Source: Mesorhizobium sophorae
GTDB taxonomy: Bacteria; Pseudomonadota; Alphaproteobacteria; Rhizobiales; Rhizobiaceae
DNA length: 64,000 nt
Assembly: GCF_002270415.1 (NCBI RefSeq)
Contig: NZ_NNRI01000015.1
Span: 62,001-126,000 of the forward strand
Direction: 5' to 3'
The notes under the pieces were generated by a model, which saw nothing but the letters and a program-made list of their open reading frames with translations, was not told the origin of the DNA and ran no database searches. This document shows, in pieces, positions 1 through 6,960 of the stretch; within the stretch, counting starts at the first letter, position 1, and each line of letters starts with the position of its first letter. The translations under genes and the position numbers were made by a program.

Positions 1-66
1 CCAGGGCACGGCGATCGGGAAAACCGGCTTGGTACCCTAAGGCTCCCTTTGCTGCTCAGCCAACGG

Positions 67-318
67 CTATTGACCCGTATCAAAGCTGCCAGCCCTGTCT
101 TCCTGTCTAATGCCTCCCATCAGAGCCTTCGAATTTGGGAGAGCATCATGACTACTGCCGGAATCAACGTCCCTATCCCTGGACTCAAGGCGTTCGCCGA
201 TGTCCTGTCCCGGAAGCGGTTTTTCGTCAGTCACGGTCACAACGGTGACCATCGAGGCGCGTTCGAGAAACGCCTCCAGTCCGTGCCCCGCCCCTGTAAT
301 CAACCAAATCTGTGCCAT
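67..318 (-). pseudogene. Short-chain dehydrogenase N-terminal fragment
   Basis: The reading frame opens with MAQIWLITGAGHGLEAF, which resembles the first strand and glycine-rich dinucleotide loop (TGxxxGxG) of short-chain dehydrogenases, here with the last glycine lost. After about 17 residues the similarity stops and the frame runs on without the expected Asn-Ser-Tyr-Lys catalytic region, ending at about 84 residues against roughly 250 for the family. I read it as a truncated remnant. It lies just downstream of the 115-residue gene on the same strand. It could also be chance similarity, hence the low confidence. Confidence 0.3.
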
Positions 319-329
319 ATCGAGCTTCC

Positions 330-677
330 TCAAGGCTGCTGAACCTGCACGATTGCGCCGGGGGTGTTGGGTGCGCCCTCGCGGATGCCCAGGTAACGGC
401 GGGCAACCGGCACATCGCCCTGTACGATCTGGCGGATCGGACCGGTCGTGTTGACCACGGCCGAACCCGTCGGATTGGTCATGAAGCTGGCAAGCGGCTC
501 CACAGTGCCGCTCCCGTCGGGGTTTGCCGACAGCACCAGCTGGTAGGGATGCTTCGGCAGAAGCCCCGTCACTCCCGCTTGCAAGATCTGCGTGAGGCCC
601 TGGTCGAACAACGCGACGGTCGTGAGCGCCTTTCCTCCCGCGCCCAAAATGAGCTTCGTTTTGTTTGCGTCCCGCAT
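330..677 (-). CDS. Conserved hypothetical protein, 115 aa
   Basis: This is a small polar protein of 115 residues without an obvious signal peptide or membrane segment. Its C-terminal half (LEPLASFMTNPTGSAVV-like core, then GPIRQIV, then a VARRYLGI strand) resembles a beta-rich module I recall from uncharacterised proteobacterial proteins, but I cannot name a domain. The start ATG lies 10 bases after the stop of the receptor-like gene on the same strand, so co-transcription is likely. It may be a shortened form of a longer protein. Its role is unknown. Confidence 0.5.
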   Translation of the reverse strand: MRDANKTKLILGAGGKALTTVALFDQGLTQILQAGVTGLLPKHPYQLVLSANPDGSGTVEPLASFMTNPTGSAVVNTTGPIRQIVQGDVPVARRYLGIREGAPNTPGAIVQVQQP

Positions 678-687
678 CGCTCAGCGC

Positions 688-1770
688 TCATGGTGACTCG
701 CCGAAATACTTGGCATGCAACTGCTCGACGAGCCCGCGCTCATGTGCGCCCAGAATTTCGACCGTCAGCCGCCTGGTCAAGGGACTGTTGCGTGCAAGAC
801 CGAAGCCGTACTTATCCGGCTCGAAGAGGCCTCCGATGACACTGACCCGTTCTTCGGGGTGCGTATGCGCATAATATTCGAGCACGGGCGCATCGCCGAC
901 GATCGCGTCGATTCTGCCGTCACGCAAAGCCGCTACCGCTTCCTCGATGTTCGGGAACGATTGCCGGTCGAAACCGGAGTTGCGGGCAAAATCCTCCGAC
1001 ACACTGCCGGTGAATACCCCGACCGACTTGCCGGGAAGATCGGCAAGGCTGTTGACCTGGTTGGTCAATGAAAGGGTGGTCATCACGCTCGTTACGGATG
1101 AGGTGACATAGGCGAGCACAGCAATCCCGAATATTAGCCACAAGCCCTGCCATACCCGTCCAATCCAACCGAAAACATTCTTTCGGCCAGATGCTTTGCC
1201 TGAGGCAACTGACATGATCGAGAAAAAGCTCTCCGCTATTCCGTCACGCCATCGACGCGGAAAGGCGGGATCAAACTTCCGGTCGAAGATGGTCAGCGAT
1301 ACGGTCGCCGCCGCGATGACAAAGGCGAGCCACGCATAGGCGCGAAGGAAGCCTGCGTCCCTCAAACCCGCCACAACGTCCAGGAATCCTGTGCCTTGAT
1401 GCTCGTTGACCATGATCCTCTGTCCGGCATCGAACCACGGATGAGTGAAATCGATCCGCTGCGCCCGGCCTTGTGTAATAGTGAGATTGGTGACGGCAAC
1501 GTCGATCTCGCCGTTTGCCGCGGCGTCGATCAGGGCACTAACCGTCGGGTAGGGGCGGTACCGGCTTTGCAAGCCCTGCGATGCCGCGATCGACTCCCAG
1601 AGTTCGACCGCCATTCCGGTGAAGCTACCTTTCTCCTGTATGACAAATGGCGGGCTGAGATAGAGGCCGACGCCGACTGGCTGTTTGGCTTGAGGCGTTT
1701 CCTGCCCAAGTGGACTGCTTACGGCCAGCAGGCTGAACAACACGGCTAGGCAGAGAGCGTTCCTCGACAT
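688..1770 (-). CDS. Ionotropic-glutamate-receptor-like substrate-binding protein with pore module
   Basis: The protein of 360 residues has a signal peptide (about residues 1-22) and a periplasmic amino-acid-binding fold (SBP_bac_3) split in two: lobe 1 at about 31-125 and the rest at about 240-355. Between the halves lie a membrane helix (about 144-162), a short re-entrant-like segment (about 178-194) and a second helix (about 205-228). This S1-TM-P-TM-S2 layout is that of prokaryotic glutamate receptor channels such as GluR0. The TVGYG potassium filter of GluR0 is absent; the loop reads FFSIMSVASGKASG. Ligand and ion selectivity are unknown. It may act as a ligand-gated channel or as a membrane-anchored sensor. 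The gene heads a probable two-gene unit with the 115-residue protein. Confidence 0.75.
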   Translation of the reverse strand: MSRNALCLAVLFSLLAVSSPLGQETPQAKQPVGVGLYLSPPFVIQEKGSFTGMAVELWESIAASQGLQSRYRPYPTVSALIDAAANGEIDVAVTNLTITQGRAQRIDFTHPWFDAGQRIMVNEHQGTGFLDVVAGLRDAGFLRAYAWLAFVIAAATVSLTIFDRKFDPAFPRRWRDGIAESFFSIMSVASGKASGRKNVFGWIGRVWQGLWLIFGIAVLAYVTSSVTSVMTTLSLTNQVNSLADLPGKSVGVFTGSVSEDFARNSGFDRQSFPNIEEAVAALRDGRIDAIVGDAPVLEYYAHTHPEERVSVIGGLFEPDKYGFGLARNSPLTRRLTVEILGAHERGLVEQLHAKYFGESP

Positions 1771-2404
1771 GAAAGAGTTCCCGCCTGCGGAAGCATTGAC
1801 GAAATCGTCCCCTCCGGCCTTTCTCGAGACAATGGCCTGAGAGAACGCGCATTACCGAATCTATAACAAGCCGGGTGCGCGATCCGAAATCATGAATTTG
1901 TGTCCCGTTTCCGATAGATACCGTCTAGCTTGGGAGGAGACAGCGAAGCGATCTGAGCCGACGGAAGCCACGGGCGTAGTATTCGGTGAGGTCGCGCAAA
2001 GGCTTGGAGCTCCGGTCGTGTGTCACAAGAGGCTGGGGTTCGCACTACATTTCGACCGTCGCAGGTATGTCCACTTGGAACAGCGCTTCGAATGTCGCCG
2101 TCCGGGCCCAAACCGCGACCTCCGGAGTCCTCGCTTGCGATGTCTGCTTTCAGAACGCGGCGAAGCTGATCTCTACGACCGACATGCTGAAGGGTTTCGG
2201 GTGCCGTCCGGCGTCGTCTAATCGCAGCCGATAATGCAAGCCCTTTTTGCCGCACGAAGTGTCGTATGCCGGGAGCATGGTCGTCTTCGCAGTCGATATG
2301 ATGTCGCTGCATGATGGGTCTCCACGGAACGGCCCTTCCACTGTACGAAGCGCACGCGTCAAGATGGCTTGACGGTGCAACGCCTGTTCTCGGAATGGGC
2401 CAGC
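1771..2404. other. Intergenic stretch with no recognisable intact gene
   Basis: This 634-base stretch separates the receptor-like gene from an apparent transposase remnant. Frames on both strands are open for 75-170 codons, but their translations are rich in Arg, Pro, Ser and His without hydrophobic cores or motifs, and I recognise none of them. The part next to 1770 should hold the promoter of the receptor-like gene. It is best read as decayed or non-coding accessory DNA. Confidence 0.4.
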
Positions 2405-2556
2405 TCACGTCCCGGCAGGGACGTCTCGGCGCAATCGACGGTAAAAACTTATGCTGTAGGTCGTCCGACTGAACAGTTCACTCGATTTCAGCATGGCATG
2501 CATGATGACCGCCAGCTTCCGGACCGCGTTCACGCGGATCGTGCCTGGCGTGAACC
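2405..2556 (-). pseudogene. Possible IS110-type transposase C-terminal remnant
   Basis: The reverse-strand translation holds VRKLAVIMHAMLKSSELF, which resembles the C-terminal segment of IS110-family transposases (ARKLAVIMHAM-type core). The frame then ends after about 20 more residues at a TGA whose complement is at 2405-2407. Nothing upstream gives the DEDD domain or the rest of the enzyme, and the SLC13 gene ends immediately next to it. It is probably the tail of a lost insertion sequence; the family assignment rests on one short motif from memory. Confidence 0.3.
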
Positions 2557-4380
2557 TCAAAAGGGCAAGAGCAACGGAACCAGGATCACGCTCACGATCA
2601 GGACGATGACGGAGAAGGGAACGCCGATGCGGACAAAGTCCCCAAACGAGTAGCGCCCCGGCGCAACCACCAGCGTGTTCACGGGCGAGGAAACAGGCGT
2701 CATGAAGGCTGTCGAAGCCGCCAGCGCGACGGTCATGGCGAATGGATAGGGGGACACACCCAATTCATGGGCCACAGCAAGGGCGACTGGAGCCATCAGC
2801 ACCGCGGTTGCCGTGTTTGAGATGAACATACCCAGAGCAGCCGTGATGGCGAAGAGCATTGCAAGGACAATGCTGTTTCCGGCCCCGGCGGTGAGATTCT
2901 TCAGGCCTTCCGCCGCCAGGTCGACGCCGCCAGTTCGCTCCAAAGCGACAGAAAACGGCAACATGCCGACGATCAGGATGATCGTTTTCCAGTCGATTGA
3001 TCGATAGGCGCTCGCGAAGTCGACGCAGCCGAGCATACCCATGAGAAGGCAGCCGATGAGGGCCGCTTGCACATTCGGCACGATGCCACTGACCATCAGG
3101 CCGATGACGAAAAGGAGACAAATCACCGCGTGCAATGACTTTCCTGGGACTGGAAGCCGTTCCTCGATCTCGACGGGCAGTTTGATGACGAGGAGATCTT
3201 TCGTATCGGTCCGATACCGCTCGATTTCCTTCCAGGGTCCGATCACCAGCAACGTATCACCGGTATTGAGTCTCTCGGCCAGGAGATTGTCCGTATGCGG
3301 GCCGTCGCCGCGGTTCAGGCCGACAGCCGTTACCCCGAACTGCGTCCGCAGCTTGGACTCCACCACCGTCTTGCCGATGAGTTCCGACGTCGGCGGCACG
3401 ATGGCCTCAGCCATGCCGAGCTCTTGCGATCGATCCGCAAAATAGCCGCCGCTCAATTGCAAATCCTCCAGGACCATCCGCGCCTGGAGCTCCTTGAATT
3501 TACTGCCGGGAGCCGTTAGGTCGATCAGGAGAATGTCGCCAGCCTGCAACTCTGTCTTGACGGTAGGCCTGAGAATTTCCTTTCGGAACTTATGACTGCG
3601 CTCGATCGCCAGAATGTTGGCACCAGACGTGCTTCGCAAGTCCAACTGCTCCAAATTCTGTCCGACCAAGGGAGAACGGTCGGAAATTTTCACTCGTCGC
3701 TCTCGATGAGCAAGCTTGTATTCCTCCACCCACGTCCCGAAGGTCGCCTGTTGGGGCGTCTTCTGCTCGTTTTCGACAGGCAGCCAGCGTCGGGCAAAGA
3801 TCATGTATACGATCGCAAGACCAAGAACCGGAAGGCCAAATGGTGTGAAGCTGAAGAAGCCAAAGCCTGGCACACCGTGCCGCTCGAGCTCACTGTTGAC
3901 GACAAGGTTGGGCGCGGTGGCCACGAGTGTCATCATGCCGCTGATGAGGGCAGCGAAGCTGAGTGGCATCATCAGCCGTCCCGGGCCTATGCCGGTGCTT
4001 TGCGAAATACGCACTACGACGGGAATGAAAATCGCGGTTACCGCCGTCGAACTCATTGTGGCGCCCAGCGAGCAGACGACCAGCATGAGGAGCACGGTCA
4101 GCCGGACTTCGCTTGATCCCGCTCTTGCAATGAGCCAGTCGCCGAGCCGCTGGGCGACACCTGTCCGCACCAATCCGTCGCCGATGATAAAGAGAGCCGC
4201 GATGAGGACGATATTCGGATCGCTGAAGCCCGCCAGCGCCTCTCCGATCGACAGCACGCCGGTAAAAGGGAGTGCCACCAGCATGATAAGCGCGACGGCG
4301 TCCAGCCTTGGCCTATTGACCGCGAACATGACAATCGCGGAGACCAGTAGGGCGAGGACAAGCGCGAGTTCTGCATTCAT
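2557..4380 (-). CDS. SLC13/DASS-type permease with two RCK_C (TrkA-C) domains
   Basis: This is an inner-membrane carrier of 607 residues of the SLC13 divalent anion:sodium symporter family, whose members move dicarboxylates, citrate or sulfate. Hydrophobic helices fill about residues 1-195 and 415-607. Between them are two soluble TrkA-C/RCK_C modules (roughly 215-290 and 305-395), the layout of the YfbS/SAC1-like subgroup in which they are thought to be regulatory. Paired Ser-Asn-Thr signatures of the family occur as SSTAVTAIF near residue 110 and SNTATAV in the C-terminal half. I chose the ATG at 4380 because AGGGA sits seven bases upstream; a start nine codons earlier is possible. The substrate cannot be told from sequence. 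Confidence 0.86.
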   Translation of the reverse strand: MNAELALVLALLVSAIVMFAVNRPRLDAVALIMLVALPFTGVLSIGEALAGFSDPNIVLIAALFIIGDGLVRTGVAQRLGDWLIARAGSSEVRLTVLLMLVVCSLGATMSSTAVTAIFIPVVVRISQSTGIGPGRLMMPLSFAALISGMMTLVATAPNLVVNSELERHGVPGFGFFSFTPFGLPVLGLAIVYMIFARRWLPVENEQKTPQQATFGTWVEEYKLAHRERRVKISDRSPLVGQNLEQLDLRSTSGANILAIERSHKFRKEILRPTVKTELQAGDILLIDLTAPGSKFKELQARMVLEDLQLSGGYFADRSQELGMAEAIVPPTSELIGKTVVESKLRTQFGVTAVGLNRGDGPHTDNLLAERLNTGDTLLVIGPWKEIERYRTDTKDLLVIKLPVEIEERLPVPGKSLHAVICLLFVIGLMVSGIVPNVQAALIGCLLMGMLGCVDFASAYRSIDWKTIILIVGMLPFSVALERTGGVDLAAEGLKNLTAGAGNSIVLAMLFAITAALGMFISNTATAVLMAPVALAVAHELGVSPYPFAMTVALAASTAFMTPVSSPVNTLVVAPGRYSFGDFVRIGVPFSVIVLIVSVILVPLLLPF

Positions 4381-4494
4381 TTTGCGTCCCTGTTCAACGG
4401 CAACCAACCTGCGCAGGCGACTACCTCAATTGAAGGCAGCTTGATTCGTTCTGGCGGACGGTCGCGGAATGGAAGGCATTCCTTCGGTGGAAAG

Positions 4495-4617
4495 CTATCC
4501 GAGAGTCAGGATCCCCACCAGCAGGGTCGCAGAAGTCTTCCATAAGCTGGCCCATTTGAGGCGCTCGCGGCGTTCCTCACGCTTCGGGCTTGGACTGGAA
4601 GCCATGACCTGCCCCAT
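4495..4617 (-). CDS. Possible small membrane-anchored protein, 40 aa
   Basis: The frame encodes 40 residues: a basic helix-like N-terminus (SPKREERRERLKWASLW) followed by a hydrophobic end (ATLLVGILTL). That pattern of charged amphipathic stretch plus a membrane-insertion tail is typical of real small proteins and unusual for a chance frame. A second ATG at codon 5 is an alternative start. It lies alone in a 440-base gap between the SLC13 gene and the transglutaminase gene. I see no clear ribosome binding site and recognise no family. Confidence 0.3.
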   Translation of the reverse strand: MGQVMASSPSPKREERRERLKWASLWKTSATLLVGILTLG

Positions 4618-4822
4618 GACGCTGTTGCCGGCCGCATCCAACGGTGGCGCGAAGGTGCCCAGCCCCGCCCTTGCAGGGACCTGCGATCATGAGAATTGTG
4701 ATCTTTCGGGCCCTTCGCCTGGCCAGTCTTCCCTCATCTGTTTTGGCTGAAGTCAAATATGACACCGAGCTACGCTGCGTATACACCGCACCAAGAGAAG
4801 ACTACCTACAATCACAGATGCC

Positions 4823-5710
4823 TTACCGTATCGGAACTGCGGAGACTGATACGTCAACATGCAGGCCAGTCGGATCTCCCGCGTTGCCGACAAAGCCTCC
4901 CGAGATTGGAAGGGCCTGCGAAGCTTCGCGGGTCACCCCCACGCGGATCAGGTTGGCGCCTGCGACCAGCCCGTTGGTCGGGTCGTACTCGACCCAGCCG
5001 GCGCCCGGAAGATAGACACCGCACCAGGCGTGCGTACCACCGCCTCCGCGGGTCGTGCCGGAGGTGTCATCGTAGAGGTACCCGGTGACGAAGCGGGTGG
5101 CCAAGCCGAAGCTTCGCAGCGCTTCCATCATCAGGACAGCGAAGTCGCGGCAGGTACCGGTGCCGAGCTCGATTGTCTGCACGGCTGTCTGCGTGCCTTC
5201 CTCGTGGCGGGCGCCGTAGCGGAACTGCTGCTGGATGGCGCGAGTCATCGCCTCCAATACCTTCAACGTGTTCGTGCTGCCGGCCTCGGCGACCGTGCGA
5301 CGCGCCCAGGCCTCAACCTTGCGGTCCGTGTCCGGCATTTGCAGCCCGGTCAGACGCCCAAGATCAGCAATTTCGCTTTGGTTGTAAGAGAGCGGGAACT
5401 TTTCAGCCGCGGTCTCAAGGCTGTACTGCGGGAGTAGCGGGCCTTCGGGATGATGCGTCAGATCCAGCGTCGAGATGATGCTTAGGCGCTTGGTCCTGAG
5501 CGTTTCGGGCCATTCGACGAAACAGATGGAATTGTCGAATGTGTCGTGCTTCCAGTAGATGGAGGCTGGCTCCGGCTCCATCTTGAGATCGGCGTGATGC
5601 AGTCTCAAGTCGTGACTGTCGTCGGGCCGCACCATCAGCCGGTGACGCAAAAGGCCGACCGGATTGCGGTAGGTGTACTCGGTCGTATGGACAATCTTGA
5701 TTCGCGCCAT
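4823..5710 (-). CDS. Transglutaminase-like cysteine peptidase family protein
   Basis: A 295-residue cytoplasmic-type protein with an N-terminal beta domain (about 1-85, the bacterial transglutaminase-like N-terminal region) and a transglutaminase core. The triad is visible: Cys in GTGTCRDFAVLMMEALR (about residue 187), His in GGTHAWCGVYLPG (about 226) and Asp in VEYDPTNG (about 241). Length and domain order match the COG1305 proteins common in Rhizobiales. Members may act as peptidases or amide-bond-forming enzymes; the substrate is not predictable. No signal peptide is seen. It stands alone with over 200 bases of non-coding DNA on each side, so it is probably monocistronic. Confidence 0.88.
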   Translation of the reverse strand: MARIKIVHTTEYTYRNPVGLLRHRLMVRPDDSHDLRLHHADLKMEPEPASIYWKHDTFDNSICFVEWPETLRTKRLSIISTLDLTHHPEGPLLPQYSLETAAEKFPLSYNQSEIADLGRLTGLQMPDTDRKVEAWARRTVAEAGSTNTLKVLEAMTRAIQQQFRYGARHEEGTQTAVQTIELGTGTCRDFAVLMMEALRSFGLATRFVTGYLYDDTSGTTRGGGGTHAWCGVYLPGAGWVEYDPTNGLVAGANLIRVGVTREASQALPISGGFVGNAGDPTGLHVDVSVSAVPIR

Positions 5711-6017
5711 TTCGCGTCCGTCCAGCTTCCGAATGGTCTATTCGGTTCTGATTTCTGCGTAGAGGTATTTCGCGGCACAGCCAAGGCGACCGATCGGAAG
5801 CAACTACACCGCAAAGGATAAGGGCCCGATGTCCGGTTCGTTCTCTGGCGCAACCGCGACCGTCTGCCTGGCCGCTCGGAACGTCGGCTTTCAGGAAACG
5901 GCATGCGCGCCCTCAATGACCGAGATGAGGCGCACAGCTGCCGTTCACGTCGCGGCAGAAGCAGATCCGGTTTGGGGGCCAGAAGCGGAAGTTCGCTTCA
6001 GCGTCGACCGGCGCCGA

Positions 6018-6161
6018 TCAGCCCTGCATGATGGAGTGCAGGATGGCCTGCATGTGCTCTTCCAGGTCGAGTTCGCCCCGTGCCTCAACGGTCAATAGGT
6101 AGTCGGCCTTGGCCCGGCGATCGCCTCGGCTGGTCGTAGAATAAGAACAGATGGCCAGCAA
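6018..6161 (-). CDS. Possible small ORF or gene remnant, 47 aa
   Basis: From a TTG at 6161 the frame reads about 47 residues ending in KADYLLTVEARGELDLEEHM and a short amphipathic tail, stopping at 6018. The composition (Leu, Glu, regular heptad-like spacing) looks coding. The frame stays open for a further 30 codons upstream without an ATG, so the 5' part may be lost. It is head to head with the DUF4331 remnant. No family is recognised; either a remnant or a TTG-started small protein. Confidence 0.25.
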   Translation of the reverse strand: MLAICSYSTTSRGDRRAKADYLLTVEARGELDLEEHMQAILHSIMQG

Positions 6162-6850
6162 TGCTTGCTCTTCATACCGCCAGCGACCCGTTTTGGATCG
6201 GGCCTGATGTGCTACACGCGGTGGGGCATGCGTTCCAGGATGGCACGGTCATCAATCTGCAAGGATGGAACTCTGCAAATGCTCGGAATCTCTTCGCTGA
6301 GCACACGATTTATTCGATCGTTCTCGAAGTGCCGGACGACGAACTGCTAAAGGGCTCGGCCGGCAACCGCATCGGTGTGTGGGCCGTTGCGACACTCGCC
6401 CCCGACGCGGGCGGTTGGCGCTCGATCAATCGTGTCGGATTGCCGATGATCCATCCCCTGTTCACACAGTTCGACGAGGACCATGGCAACAGGCTCAACG
6501 CCGGCCCCGCCGACGACTTCGCCACCCATGGGGAGCGAACCACCAGCGCCGTCGCAGAGGTCGTTGCGACCAGTGGAACCTCAGAGGATCCGAAGGGCTA
6601 TAGCACAATGGTCGCCCGTCGCTTCTTCCCGAACATCCTGTCTTACGAAGTCGGCTAGCAGGCGACATTCGGGTTTGGCGGATGGAACGGGCGTTCACTT
6701 TACCGACAATGCTCCCGATGTGATGTTCAGCATCGCGGCCAACACACCCGTCCGTCTGGGTATCGGTAAGGAATCCGTGACGTCGAAACCGTCGACCCTT
6801 GGGCCTAGTGGAACGCTTTTCGATCCGCTCGGCCTTCGCACTTCTCATCT
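6161..6850 (+). pseudogene. DUF4331-family protein, degraded
   Basis: The first frame (6161-6658) gives a region typical of DUF4331 proteins, including YSIVLEVPDDELL, RIGVWAVATLAPDAGGW and GLPMIHPLFTQF. The usual N-terminal portion is missing. The frame stops at 6656-6658, yet DUF4331-like sequence continues past the stop (QATFGFGGWNGR) and then one frame over (VHFTDNAPDVMFSIAANTPV, about 6685-6760). A nonsense codon plus a frameshift therefore break the gene. Sequencing error could produce the same picture, but the lost N-terminus argues for real decay. Intact members are usually 350-450 residues, often periplasmic and of unknown function. Confidence 0.55.
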
Positions 6851-6918
6851 ACGGTTTGCAGCCGTCCTCGACAAGGAGGTCACGCCGGCCATTGCGTTCT
6901 GTCTATCGTACGAATATG

Positions 6919-6942
6919 CTTATTGTACGATCGTTCAACAAG
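6919..6942. promoter_or_regulatory. 24-bp palindromic operator, copy 1 (predicted TetR/BetI site)
   Basis: An inverted repeat with outer arms CTTATTGTACG and CGTTCAACAAG lies 18 bases before the ATG of the TMADH-like gene. Almost the same 24 bases, in the opposite orientation, occur at 18814-18837 in front of the hydrolase gene. The core (TTGwACG-n2-CGTwCAA) resembles operators I know for BetI-like TetR repressors. The only TetR gene in the block it frames is at 10666-11346. Binding is inferred, not shown. Confidence 0.75.
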
Positions 6943-6960
6943 CACATTCGCAAAGCCCCA

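Noticed and set aside
1890..2408. A 172-codon - strand frame next to the receptor-like gene
   Set aside because: No ribosome binding site, no hydrophobic core and an Arg/Pro/Ser/His-rich composition. Parts of other frames look equally open, so it is treated as non-coding.
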